DNA from: Sediminibacillus dalangtanensis
GTDB lineage: Bacteria; Bacillota; Bacilli; Bacillales; Amphibacillaceae
Length of the DNA stretch: 64,000 nt
Assembly (NCBI RefSeq): GCF_017792025.1
Contig: NZ_CP046956.1
Coordinates: forward strand, 806,001-870,000
Direction: 5' to 3'
Each line of letters begins with the position of its first letter. Within the stretch, counting starts at the first letter, position 1. The notes below the pieces were generated by a model. The model had not been told where the DNA came from and ran no database searches. It was given only the letters and a program-made list of their open reading frames with translations. A program made the translations under genes and the position numbers. Shown in pieces: positions 49,394-57,890 of the stretch.

Positions 49394-50745
49394 CGATCTC
49401 CTTTTATCATCAAGGTCAGCACAGGGCAAAGCATGCAGAAAAACGCAAATGGCAGGTATGTCAATACGGGTACTCCCAATACATCTGCCAAAAAGACACC
49501 GCATACGCTCCAAGGTACGAGCGGATTGATGACCGTGCCGGCGTCTTCCAATGTACGCGCCAATTTTTTTCGGGCGATTCCCTGTTCATCGTATATTTTT
49601 TTATAGGCTTCTCCGGTCAAAAGGATTGATAAATATTGTTCACCAATCAGGAGATTCGCTCCGATTGCCGTTAGCACAGTAGTCGTTGTCAATCTCCGAA
49701 GACTTGTCAGTTTGGACTGAATCGATTTTAATAGCGAGGGAATGATCCCAGTTACAAACAGCAAGCCACCTAACCCCAGAGCCAGAAGTACGAGGGAAAT
49801 GGTCAAGAACATGGATTCCATGCCCCCTCTGCTCAGAAGACCGTCGACTGTTTCGATGCCTGTATTAGCCATGTATCCGGAATACCAGGTTTTCCAAATG
49901 GCCAGCCACCCCATGCTCCCGCTCAAGCCGGCAGTAAGCGTCGCCAGCAGACTGCTGGCAGCAATAGTCAAGAATGCCGGGATTTTAAACAAAGTGAGAA
50001 CTATCAGGAGAACGAGCGGGAGCCAGGCATACCAATGCAGCAATCCAGAACCGGAAAGCCCCTGCTGATACTGATCAAGTTGAGTACCGCCAATCTGGCG
50101 GTTTGGCGAAAGGATGACAAAGATAATGAAAGTGATCAAAAAAGCCGGCAGGGTAGTCCAGGCCATGTTTTTAATATGCTGAAACAAATCGACTTCCACA
50201 ATAGTCGAGGCAAGGTTGGTAGTATCCGAGAGTGGCGACATTTTGTCTCCGAAAAATGCCCCGGATACTACCGCTCCTGCCGAAACAGCCAATGATAAGT
50301 CCATGGCTTCGGCCATTCCGATAAAGGCCACACCGATGGTAGCGCTTGTTGTTAAGGAGCTCCCCAGCGCAGTTCCAATCAGAGCCGTAACGGCAAAAAC
50401 AATGGCAAAAAACCAGGTGCCGCCGATGAGCTGGATGCCAGTATTCATTAGTACCGGTATAGTGCCGCTCACCATCCAGCTGCTGATCAGGATACCAATC
50501 AATAAAAATAGAAAAACGGCACCAATACCCGTCCGTGCACCTTCAGCCATTCCCGACTGCAAATCGGCAAACGGAATTCTTTTCAGAAGACCGTAAATTG
50601 TTACAGTCAAGACAGCCAGGATAAGAGGAATGTGCGGAACTGTTTCTAATTTAATGATAAATAAACCAATAATGACGATGACCAGTACCAGCAACATGGC
50701 GGCTTCCTGCCATGGCGGTGTCTGTTTGGGATTAATCTGAAACAT
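49390..50745 (-). CDS. nhaC: NhaC-family Na+/H+ antiporter
   Basis: Membrane antiporter with about 11 segments. Seen: MLLVLVIVIIGLFIIKLETV, GIGAVFLFLLIGILISSWMV, TALIGTALGSSLTTSATIGV, GAVVSGAFFGDKMSPLSDTT (the NhaC signature), GLLFVTGIIPSLLKSIQSKL and GANLLIGEQYLSILLTGEAY, VPWSVCGVFLADVLGVP. The start ATG 50745 lies 7 bases after AGGAGT; the open frame to 50841 runs into a terminator and must be wrong. 451 residues. Upstream is a tyrosine-type T-box, so transcription continues when tRNA-Tyr is uncharged. That makes tyrosine or a related compound a likely transport substrate (inference). Confidence 0.9.
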   Translation of the reverse strand: MFQINPKQTPPWQEAAMLLVLVIVIIGLFIIKLETVPHIPLILAVLTVTIYGLLKRIPFADLQSGMAEGARTGIGAVFLFLLIGILISSWMVSGTIPVLMNTGIQLIGGTWFFAIVFAVTALIGTALGSSLTTSATIGVAFIGMAEAMDLSLAVSAGAVVSGAFFGDKMSPLSDTTNLASTIVEVDLFQHIKNMAWTTLPAFLITFIIFVILSPNRQIGGTQLDQYQQGLSGSGLLHWYAWLPLVLLIVLTLFKIPAFLTIAASSLLATLTAGLSGSMGWLAIWKTWYSGYMANTGIETVDGLLSRGGMESMFLTISLVLLALGLGGLLFVTGIIPSLLKSIQSKLTSLRRLTTTTVLTAIGANLLIGEQYLSILLTGEAYKKIYDEQGIARKKLARTLEDAGTVINPLVPWSVCGVFLADVLGVPVLTYLPFAFFCMLCPVLTLMIKGDR

Positions 50746-50828
50746 AAGCATACTCCTTTTCTCGTTTTCAGCTTTTTCCTTTTGGGTCTCAGGAAGCTTC
50801 CTATCCATGAGGGGGGCGGACAAAAATA

Positions 50829-51046
50829 AAAAAAGCTCCATCCCTGAAAGGGACGAAGCTTTTTACTCCGCGGTACCACCCTAATTGATGAACGAATCCA
50901 TCCAGCTTTTAAAACTGCCGCTTCTTGCGATCCTGTAATTCAACTTTACCCTGCCCGGGCTTCCACCAACCGCCCGGTCTCTATTGACTGACAGCAGTAA
51001 AGTCTACTTCGGAATCTGCGGAAAACTTTTATGGTAATCTGTTTCC
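50829..51046 (-). promoter_or_regulatory. T-box riboswitch leader upstream of nhaC (tyrosine specifier)
   Basis: Minus-strand leader with the T-box consensus AGGGTGGTACCGCGG (50882-50868) followed by a terminator (GAAGCTTT/GGAGCTTT type, 50864-50829). Upstream, stem I shows GAAGTAGA on the 5' side, AGAGACCGGG, GGTTGGTGGAAGCCCGG apical loop, CTTTAC/GTAAAG upper stem, and the specifier loop TTGAATTACAGG in which TAC (plus 50937-50935) precedes the conserved A. This reads tyrosine. A sigma-A promoter, TTGACA (51080-51075) with 18-base spacer and TATGAT (51056-51051), lies immediately upstream. Confidence 0.88.
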
Positions 51047-51176
51047 GTGAATCATACAATAAAGCTTGTCTCCCTGTCAACGCCTGCTTACATGGTAAAT
51101 AGTTGAAACTCTTTCTATTTAACTAGCATTCCGGTATAATGAATGAAAAATTTTTTTACATACCGGAGGGCAGCAC

Positions 51177-51905
51177 ATGTCAATAAAAGCAGTTGCAAAA
51201 ACAGAAGAATCTGCTCGTCTTTATATGATTCAGAAAGGGATATCCAGAGGGGTACCGATTATGCTTGGCTATTTACCGGTTGCACTTACATATGGTGTAC
51301 TGGCAAAACAGGCAGGAATGACGATTGTCGAGATCACCTTAATGAGTGTGCTTGTTTTTGCCGGAGCAAGCCAGTTCATGGGAGCTGGTATGATAGCGAT
51401 AGGCACCGGGGCAATCGAAATTATCATTGCGACGTTTGTACTCAACTTCCGTCATTTTGTGATGAGTTTTTCGTTTATGAACCGGCTTCGTTTCATCGGT
51501 TTGAAGTGGAAGGTGCCTCTTTCACTCGGCTTGACGGATGAAACCTTTTCGGTCGCCTCCATGCATACGGAGGAGGCCAAGCAGGAAAAAGGGATGTATT
51601 TTTATGCAGCCTTAATGATAACAGCATATTCTGCATGGGTAGTTGGTTCTTTTTTAGGCGGGGTTCTAGGTGATATCATCCCGGCTGTTTTAAGCCAGAG
51701 TATGGGGATTGCATTATATGCCATGTTTATCGGTTTGCTTCTGCCCAGCGTCAGGAAGGAATTGCGGGTTGGTTTGATAGCGCTCATTGCGATGCTGGTC
51801 AATGCGTTTAGCAGTCAATTTATCAGTGATGGTTGGGCGATTGTACTTGGAACGCTCTTAGGCGGGCTGTGCGGCGTCTTTTTGCTAAAGGGGGAAAGGC
51901 AATGA
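51177..51905 (+). CDS. azlC: AzlC-family branched-chain amino-acid exporter, large subunit
   Basis: Membrane protein (about 7 segments) exporting branched-chain amino acids with AzlD. Seen: GISRGVPIMLGYLPVALTYG, LMSVLVFAGASQFMGAGMIA, LNFRHFVMSFSFMNRLRFIG, LGLTDETFSVASMH and SMGIALYAMFIGLLLPSVR. 242 residues; ATG 51177 after GGAGGGC. TATAAT lies at about 51136. The stop overlaps azlD (ATGA). Confidence 0.9.
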   Translation: MSIKAVAKTEESARLYMIQKGISRGVPIMLGYLPVALTYGVLAKQAGMTIVEITLMSVLVFAGASQFMGAGMIAIGTGAIEIIIATFVLNFRHFVMSFSFMNRLRFIGLKWKVPLSLGLTDETFSVASMHTEEAKQEKGMYFYAALMITAYSAWVVGSFLGGVLGDIIPAVLSQSMGIALYAMFIGLLLPSVRKELRVGLIALIAMLVNAFSSQFISDGWAIVLGTLLGGLCGVFLLKGERQ

Positions 51906-52195
51906 TTTTGTTCATCATCCTTGGCATGTCACTCGTTACCATGATTCCGCGAATACTACCAGCTTATATCGTCGACAAGGTCCATTTTCCAGAATGGATG
52001 AATAGGTGGCTTAACGCCATTCCTTACGCGGCTTTAGGGGCATTGATTTTTCCGGGAATATTGACAGTAAAACCCGATCAGCCGCATATAGGATTGATCG
52101 GCGGAGCTGTAGCTGTCATGTTGGCTTTCCTGGGGCTTAACATCATTCTTGTCGTTATCGGTGCTATTGCGACTGTCTTCCTTTTAACAATTTAA
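51902..52195 (+). CDS. azlD: AzlD-family branched-chain amino-acid exporter, small subunit
   Basis: Three or four membrane segments in 97 residues. Seen: GMSLVTMIPRILPAYIVDKV, WMNRWLNAIPYAALGALIFP, GGAVAVMLAFLGLNIILVV. The family's MIPRILP motif is clear. ATG 51902 overlaps the azlC stop, so translation is coupled. Works with AzlC as an exporter. Confidence 0.88.
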   Translation: MILFIILGMSLVTMIPRILPAYIVDKVHFPEWMNRWLNAIPYAALGALIFPGILTVKPDQPHIGLIGGAVAVMLAFLGLNIILVVIGAIATVFLLTI

Positions 52196-52266
52196 AGAAA
52201 CAGAAGTTTGGTTTCCGGGTTACCCGATCTATTGGAAGTATAGATACAGAAAGAGGGGAAAAAAGG

Positions 52267-52818
52267 ATGTACCGTATCAGAAAAGCTGAATTAAAAGATG
52301 CAGAGCAAATAGCCAATGTGCATGTGAACAGTTGGAAATCAACGTATTTTGAGCTGATTAATGAAAAAGATATGTCCAATATTACCTTCGAAAACCGGAA
52401 GGCCTTGTGGGAAACGATTTTGAAAATGCCAACCTCCGGTCAAGTTGCCTTGGTGGTAGAAAATACAGACGGGGAGATTATCGGCTTTGTATCAGGGGGC
52501 AAGGAACGGACGAAACGCTTTGGCTATGATGGGGAAATATATGCTATTTACTTGTTGGCAGATTATCAACAGCAAGGGCTTGGCACTTGGATGCTTGCGG
52601 CTTTCACGGAAGAAATGGTAAAGGAAGGCTATCAATCCATGCTGGTGTGGGTGCTTACCCAAAATCCGTCGAGCAGATTTTATGCAAAACACGGGGCACG
52701 TCAAATTGAGAAAGAAGATACAACCATCGGTGAAGGCACTTATCAGGAGTCTGCTTTTGGTTGGAAAGATATCCATGAATTATCGAAAAAACTGCAAAGC
52801 ATGGAACAGCGGAGTTAA
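52267..52818 (+). CDS. GNAT-family N-acetyltransferase
   Basis: 183 residues with YRIRKAELKDAEQIANVHVN and SWKSTYFELI at the N-terminus (a typical GNAT opening), GEIIGFVSGGKE, EIYAIYLLADYQQQGLGTWM with the acetyl-CoA motif QQQGLG, and SMLVWVLTQNPSSRFYAKHG at the fourth beta strand. Start ATG 52267. A strong terminator follows. Acceptor is unknown. Confidence 0.85.
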   Translation: MYRIRKAELKDAEQIANVHVNSWKSTYFELINEKDMSNITFENRKALWETILKMPTSGQVALVVENTDGEIIGFVSGGKERTKRFGYDGEIYAIYLLADYQQQGLGTWMLAAFTEEMVKEGYQSMLVWVLTQNPSSRFYAKHGARQIEKEDTTIGEGTYQESAFGWKDIHELSKKLQSMEQRS

Positions 52819-52822
52819 ATAG

Positions 52823-52871
52823 AGTGGGTGGGGCCAAAAACGTGATCGATGCTTTGGCCCCACCCACTTTC
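52823..52871 (+). terminator. Terminator after the GNAT gene
   Basis: 16-bp arms AGTGGGTGGGGCCAAA / TTTGGCCCCACCCACT around a 14-base loop. Confidence 0.8.
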
Positions 52872-52907
52872 ATCGTATCAATTATAAAATCCGGGGTAGT
52901 ACGGTCT

Positions 52908-52945
52908 GGCTCCAGCTGCTTCACCCTTCAGGTCTTAAGCTAATC
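52908..52945. repeat. Fragment of repeat family B (B4)
   Basis: GGTCTGGCTCCAGCTGCTTC and CAGGTCTTAAGC resemble the first part of family B; the rest is lost. Confidence 0.4.
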
Positions 52946-53050
52946 CGCTGTTTGAAAAAAAGTAGTGTTAATGGGGGGAGCTTATCGGAGGTCACCCGCG
53001 TTTTTCTTATTCAGTGCAAAAGTATGAATGTTTGCAGAGGTACTTAGATG

Positions 53051-53935
53051 CTATCTATCTGTTATAGCATCTGGAGCAGGCTCAATATGGATATGTGCAT
53101 GATTGACATCATGTTTTTCCTGCAGTAACTCCTCTATTCTCTCCGTAATCTCATGACTTTCCTGGACATCGAGAGTAGGTTCTACGTATATCGTTACTTC
53201 CACCAATGTCTGATTCCCATGCAGACGGCCTTTGATGTCTTTTACCTCTTTTACCTCTTCATCGCTGGCTATACTGTTTCTTATCGTTAGCAGTTCCCCT
53301 TCATCAAAACCATCTGTCAAGGTGTGCGTGGCATCGCGAAAAATATTCCAGGCAGTTTTACAAATGATGATGCCGACAATCAGACCCGCCGCAGGATCGA
53401 GCCAATATAAACCGAACTGTGCTCCGGCAATCCCGACGAAGGCTCCAATACTGACCAGGGCATCTGATTTGTTATCCTGTGCTGCCGCATGAAGGGATGA
53501 ACTGTTGATCCTTTGCGAAAGCCGTAAATTGAAACGATAGACTGCAAGCATCACCACAGCACTGCCCAAAGCTGTCCAGGCAGTAATCATACTTGGCTGA
53601 GTCAGGGAATGATCGATGATTTTCTGAATTGTATCGAGAATGACCTGAAAACCTACGGTGACCATAATGAAAGCTGCCACCAGGGATGCGATCGTTTCGG
53701 CGCGGAAGTGACCGTAATGGTGATCCTCGTCCGGCGGCTTTCGAGAAATCCGCAAGCCGATTAATACGGCAACGGAAGCAACGACATCTGTTGTATTGTT
53801 AAGCCCGTCCGCTCTTAGGGCGTCCGAGTTTCCGATAGAAGCGATGATTAATTTGGATAGAGCCAAAATCAAGTAAGCGGCGATGCTGATCCAGGCTCCC
53901 CGTTCTCCTCTTTTTAAATTTTCATATTGACCCAT
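53051..53935 (-). CDS. Cation diffusion facilitator (CDF) metal exporter
   Basis: Six-helix membrane exporter for Zn, Fe or Mn with a C-terminal cytoplasmic domain. Seen: KRGERGAWISIAAYLILALS, NSDALRADGLNNTTDVVASV (metal site with Asp pattern), DEDHHYGHFRAETIASLVAA, DNKSDALVSIGAFVGIAGAQ (second HxxxD/DxxxD-type site) and a tail with HGNQTLVEVTIYVEPTLDVQ and DVNHAHIHIEPAPDA. 294 residues. ATG 53935 follows GGAGG; ATG 53977 has no support. Asn-Asp residues in helix 2 rather than His-Asp suggest the Mn/Fe group rather than Zn (inference). Transcribed away from a short hypothetical gene. Confidence 0.88.
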   Translation of the reverse strand: MGQYENLKRGERGAWISIAAYLILALSKLIIASIGNSDALRADGLNNTTDVVASVAVLIGLRISRKPPDEDHHYGHFRAETIASLVAAFIMVTVGFQVILDTIQKIIDHSLTQPSMITAWTALGSAVVMLAVYRFNLRLSQRINSSSLHAAAQDNKSDALVSIGAFVGIAGAQFGLYWLDPAAGLIVGIIICKTAWNIFRDATHTLTDGFDEGELLTIRNSIASDEEVKEVKDIKGRLHGNQTLVEVTIYVEPTLDVQESHEITERIEELLQEKHDVNHAHIHIEPAPDAITDR

Positions 53936-54188
53936 GAAATGATTGCCTCCGCTTCCTGTCGCTTTTCCAGCAAACATAGCTTACCAAATGATACTTCAGT
54001 AAGTCTAGAGAAAAAAAGCTTGCTCCAGGCACTATAGTTGTCCTAAGGCAATTAAGTTTAATGAATGAAACGGACAGCCAAAAAACTTCGAATTGTCCAG
54101 ACTGCGTAAGATTAATTGTACACATTTAAGGGTAAAGAAATACAAGGAATCATATTATTGGTTTTTATTATATCAAGGGAGTGAGAGC

Positions 54189-54401
54189 ATGTATCGCGAA
54201 ACGGTTATCATAGAAGGTTTAGTGGATGGAATGCGCTTCTCCAAATCAATTTTACTCTCCTACAATCCTCAACAGGAAACCATCGAAGAGGCAATCATTA
54301 ATTTTTATAACAGTCAAGCACGAACCTTCGATGAACTCGCTGTCCAAAGAGGCTGGGGCGAGTGTTATTGGACTTTTCCTTCATACAGTAAAGTCGTTTA
54401 A
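54189..54401 (+). CDS. Hypothetical protein, 70 aa
   Basis: Soluble small protein starting YRETVIIEGLVDGMRFSKSI and ending GWGECYWTFPSYSKVV, with a helical middle (QETIEEAIINFYNSQ). No family recognised. ATG 54189 follows GGGAGTG. A good terminator (54404-54437) closes the unit, which supports it as a real gene. Confidence 0.65.
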   Translation: MYRETVIIEGLVDGMRFSKSILLSYNPQQETIEEAIINFYNSQARTFDELAVQRGWGECYWTFPSYSKVV

Positions 54402-54403
54402 TG

Positions 54404-54437
54404 GGAGGCATGACCAATATGGTCTGCCTCTCTTTTG
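54404..54437 (+). terminator. Terminator after the 70-aa gene
   Basis: GAGGCATGACC / GGTCTGCCTC with TCTTTTG. The next 300 bases (54438-54739) hold no supported gene; a 24-codon frame at about 54480 lacks a clear ribosome binding site. Confidence 0.75.
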
Positions 54438-54739
54438 TGACTAAATTGAATGAGAAAAAAAGGTAGTTCGTCAATGGAATGAAGATGAAAACAAAGCAGT
54501 GGACCAGAAAAAACGCCCTTCATCCGGTCGAGGAAGATGGAAATGAAGCATAGGAACAGAAGAAACACATTTCATTCCGTCACGATACCTGAATCGTTAC
54601 CAGAATTCTTGTTTTTTTCAAGCATTTATCAAAAATAATGTGAAACAGCTTATCATCTGCCTGTATAGGGTATAAAAATAGTGCATACTCTTGTAGGACA
54701 AGAGAATACTAGCGGGTAAAATGGAAAGGAGTATGAAAT

Positions 54740-55336
54740 ATGGTGAAAATGGCAATTTTTTATTATAGTTCCACGGGGACCAACTATCAATTGGCCCAAT
54801 GGGCTGAATCTGCTGCAAAGGATGCAGGTGCTGAAGTCAGGGTCAGAAAGATTAAAGAACTTGCACCAGAAGAGGCGATAGCCCAAAATCCGGCTTGGAA
54901 AGAGCATTACGAGGCAACCAAAGATGTGCCGGAAGCGACTAATGATGATCTCGACTGGGCTGATGGATTTATTTTCAGTGTGCCGACCCGTTTTGGGAAT
55001 GTCCCTTCGCAGGCTAAGCAGTTCTTCGACCAAGCTGGAGGACTATGGGCGGAAGGGAAGCTCGTCAACAAGGTAGTAAGCGCCATGACGTCTGCTCAAA
55101 ATCCGCATGGTGGACAAGAAGCCACTACATTGAATTTATATACGACTATGTTCCATTGGGGAGCGATCATCGTCGGTCCTGGTTATACAGATCCGGTAAC
55201 GTTTGCTGCCGGAGGAAACCCATATGGTATAAGTGTTAGTGTCGACCAGGATGGCAACATGATAGAGGATGTGGAAGCTGCTGTGAAGCATCAAGCGAAA
55301 AGAACAGTTGAAGTGACCAAAAAAATTGCAGAATAA
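54740..55336 (+). CDS. wrbA: NAD(P)H:quinone oxidoreductase, WrbA type
   Basis: FMN-dependent flavodoxin-like quinone reductase. Seen: MAIFYYSSTGTNYQLAQWAE (FMN phosphate loop), DWADGFIFSVPTRFGNVPSQ then AKQFFDQAGGLW, SAQNPHGGQEATTLNLYTTM and HWGAIIVGPGY. 198 residues. ATG 54740 after AAAGGAG. Own terminator with 11-bp stem. Confidence 0.9.
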   Translation: MVKMAIFYYSSTGTNYQLAQWAESAAKDAGAEVRVRKIKELAPEEAIAQNPAWKEHYEATKDVPEATNDDLDWADGFIFSVPTRFGNVPSQAKQFFDQAGGLWAEGKLVNKVVSAMTSAQNPHGGQEATTLNLYTTMFHWGAIIVGPGYTDPVTFAAGGNPYGISVSVDQDGNMIEDVEAAVKHQAKRTVEVTKKIAE

Positions 55337-55354
55337 ATAAAAATCGGTTTACCA

Positions 55355-55402
55355 GAAGGGATGCCCCTTAAGTTATGAAAAACTTATCGGGCATCCCTTT
55401 AC
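55355..55402 (+). terminator. Terminator after wrbA
   Basis: Arms AAGGGATGCCC / GGGCATCCCTT with a 22-base loop, T-rich end. Confidence 0.75.
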
Positions 55403-55411
55403 CTATAAGGG

Positions 55412-55555
55412 CTATCCGAAAAAATAGTACCGGCGTCGACTCCTCTCCTGTAAGTTTTATCCATCTTCCACTTACATTCATCGTATTCACCTTCCCCAGT
55501 AATCTCTTCGGTTTCGTTCTGCTTAAAAGAGCCAACTATCCTCCACTCCCGTGAA
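55412..55555 (-). pseudogene. Possible coding remnant in the 55.4-55.7 kb gap
   Basis: On the minus strand a 46-codon frame without a start reads FSREWRIVGSFKQNETEEIT, then GEGEYDECKWKMDKTYRRGV and a stop near 55412. Composition looks like protein-coding sequence (acidic/basic, no low-complexity), but there is no start codon or ribosome binding site and the upstream side is closed by a stop. I cannot name it. The rest of 55403-55742 shows only the RBS of the MFS gene. Confidence 0.3.
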
Positions 55556-55742
55556 AACCGTCAATTCGACTAACAGGAGGCGAAAGTGATACCTCTCGAA
55601 GGTCAAGATCAAGTAATGTACTGATCCATTTCTCTCCCTTAAGGCATGCTTGTTCTCGCCATGCAGGCGACGTTGATTCTTGCATGAAAAAGCAGGACTT
55701 AGGAAAACATGAAAGGAGAGTATATTAGAAAGGAACATTGCC

Positions 55743-56981
55743 ATGCATGCCACGAACAATCCGCACCAGGAAAGCGAAATACACGAAAAGAGATGGGCAA
55801 TCGTTTCACTGGCTTCGATTCCGCTTATCATGACGTTGGGAAACTCGATGCTTATCCCGGTATTGCCGTTAATGGAAAAGGAAATGGATATTACCAAACT
55901 GCAATCAAGTTATATTATCACGGTCTATTCCATTGTAGCCATCTTTTTTATTCCCATGGCTGGATTTCTGTCCGATCGTTTTGGAAGGAAGGTCGTGATT
56001 GTTCCGTCCCTGATAGTCGTCGGGCTGGGAGGGTTGTTATCTGGATATGCTTCCTGGAAGTTGAGTGATCCATTTCCGTATATTTTGCTTGGCCGGATCC
56101 TTCAAGGAATAGGAACCTCAGGAACCGCACCGATTGTGTTGCCCCTGGTTGGAGACATGTTCCGCAGGGAGAAGGATGTGAGTGCAACACTTGGGCTGAT
56201 TGAAACATCTAACACGTTTGGCAAAGTGTTAAGCCCTATTTTAGGCTCATTGCTGGCTGGAGTTATTTGGTTTTTACCATTTTGGGCCATCCCTGTATTT
56301 TGTGCGATTTCTTTACTTATGATCTTACTATTGGTACGTAAGCCGAAAAATGATAAAAAAGGACCGCCTTTCAAGGAATTCTGGAAGAATACCCGGAAAA
56401 CCTTCCATAAACACGGGGGATGGTTGTCGGCAGTATTTGCCATAGGTGCGATTCTTATGTTTATTTTGTTTGGTATTTTGTTTTATTTATCGAGTGTTTT
56501 AGAAGATCAATATCATTTTTCTGGTATAAAAAAAGGTTTTTACTTGGCAGGTCCATTGGCCGCCCTCTGTCTGGCTTCTTACACAACTGGAAAAGTGATT
56601 AAAGATGACCTGGTGAAGATGAAATGGATAACTTTTTCCGGGATTCTGTTGTCCGGACTTTCGGTAGTTGCTGTCCGATTTTCTGATCAGTTTGTTTATT
56701 TATTGATTGTCTTTTTACTTTGCGGCGTCGGAATAGGGGCTGGTCTTCCATGTTTAGACGCCTTGATCACTGAAAGTATCGAAAAGGGTGTCAGAGGGAC
56801 TATTACATGTATTTACAGCTCTGCCCGTTATTTAGGTGTGGCAGCAGGACCACCGATAATCGCGTTGTTAATGAAGACCAATTTGACTTGGATGGTAGTC
56901 TTACTTGCTGGCCTTGCGGTCGTGGCTGCTTTTCTTTCCTTTAAAACGATCCGGCCGGAAGCAGACGGGGAAAAAGCATAA
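55743..56981 (+). CDS. MFS transporter
   Basis: Twelve-helix major facilitator of the DHA1/drug-exporter type. Seen: WAIVSLASIPLIMTLGNSML, motif A GFLSDRFGRKVVIVPSLIV, LLGRILQGIGTSGTAPIVLP (motif C region), LGLIETSNTFGKVLSPILGS, a middle basic loop (KFWKNTRKTF-like), and ALITESIEKGVRGTITCIYS then GVAAGPP. 412 residues. Start ATG 55743 after AAAGGAACA. The substrate is not predictable; Bacillus YmfD (bacillibactin export) is a similar class. Terminator follows. Confidence 0.88.
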   Translation: MHATNNPHQESEIHEKRWAIVSLASIPLIMTLGNSMLIPVLPLMEKEMDITKLQSSYIITVYSIVAIFFIPMAGFLSDRFGRKVVIVPSLIVVGLGGLLSGYASWKLSDPFPYILLGRILQGIGTSGTAPIVLPLVGDMFRREKDVSATLGLIETSNTFGKVLSPILGSLLAGVIWFLPFWAIPVFCAISLLMILLLVRKPKNDKKGPPFKEFWKNTRKTFHKHGGWLSAVFAIGAILMFILFGILFYLSSVLEDQYHFSGIKKGFYLAGPLAALCLASYTTGKVIKDDLVKMKWITFSGILLSGLSVVAVRFSDQFVYLLIVFLLCGVGIGAGLPCLDALITESIEKGVRGTITCIYSSARYLGVAAGPPIIALLMKTNLTWMVVLLAGLAVVAAFLSFKTIRPEADGEKA

Positions 56982-56990
56982 GTAATCGGT

Positions 56991-57021
56991 AAGCCTGGGG
57001 ATTGTCCTCCAGGCTTTTTTT
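56991..57021 (+). terminator. Terminator after the MFS gene
   Basis: AGCCTGGGG..CTCCAGGCT stem followed by TTTTTT. Confidence 0.75.
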
Positions 57022-57022
57022 G

Positions 57023-57222
57023 CTGTACAGGAAATGATAAATTTACCTGTCTGTGGATCATTATTGGCTGAAACAGCCACGTCCAGCTCCAGCACCAACC
57101 CTCTCGAGGTCTTAAGCCCACCTTCTGTGTGGCAAAAAGCGCCACGCCGAGGTTGTTCTTAAGCTTGTCGGAGGCCCAATCGATGTGGGTCATGCAGGCT
57201 CTAGCCTGTACAACTTTAAACC
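57023..57222. repeat. Interspersed repeat family B, copy B2
   Basis: Matches B1 (32434) over nearly its whole length, including GGAAATGATAAATTTA and CTGTGGATCATTATTGGCTG, the CGAGGTCTTAAGCCCACC hairpin, TAAGCTTGTCGGAGGCCCAA and GATGTGGGTCATGCAGG. The terminal ACAGGCGCTTGC part is missing. Confidence 0.75.
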
Positions 57223-57499
57223 GCTTTACAAGTTGCATGCTAATAGAGCGGAGAAGCTGAATCCGAAAGTCCGCTGACAGAAGCGTTCTCCGTGATAGTG
57301 GGAAGCCATCTTCGAGTTGATTCGCAGTTTGAATTCTTAGCATACAAACTTAAAAAAAGGCTTGTCCCCTGCTAAGTGGGCACTTTTGAACGTTTTGGGA
57401 GGAAAGAATAAGGGAATTGTTCAATAAATATTCAGAAAATTATTGCATTATCACTAATTTTCTAGGATAATAAAAAAAAGGAACAAGGGGGCGTGTTCC

Positions 57500-57742
57500 A
57501 TGAAAAAGCATAAAATCAATTATAGATTACAGGCTTTTGGAACCAATAGGAAAAGGAAAATCGTGGCTAGACGTGAAATCTCCTATGAAATTAGGCTGGC
57601 TACTCAATTACTCCTCGACGAATTATGTTTTAACTGGAACAAATCACGCTTAGAAGCTCAAATCAACAACTCGATTGATGCAAGTGACAGAGAAGCTTTC
57701 CTTTCCTTAAGCGAGCAATATCAGTCTTATGTTAAGGAATAA
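57500..57742 (+). CDS. IDEAL-domain small protein, 80 aa
   Basis: Basic N-terminal 28 residues (KKHKINYRLQAFGTNRKRK), then the IDEAL-like region: LATQLLLDELCFNWNKSRLE, AQINNSIDASDREAFLSLSE. The IDEAL domain (PF08858) is a short helical module often in Bacillus small proteins and competence/regulatory proteins, binding partners unknown. ATG 57500 after AACAAGGGGG. Monocistronic, lone. Confidence 0.7.
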   Translation: MKKHKINYRLQAFGTNRKRKIVARREISYEIRLATQLLLDELCFNWNKSRLEAQINNSIDASDREAFLSLSEQYQSYVKE

Positions 57743-57890
57743 GCAGTATAGTTGAATAGATAAATCCTTGCCTTTTCTTTTTGAAGGCAGGGATTTTTTT
57801 ACAGCATTTTTTTCTAAAAGAGCCCTCCCCATTATGTTACACTTAGAAACGTATCATAGAAAACAACAACCAGAAATGAAGGGGTTTATC

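Noticed and set aside
50746..50841. Upstream extension of the NhaC reading frame
   Set aside because: It would place the start inside the T-box terminator; the ATG at 50745 has a proper ribosome binding site.
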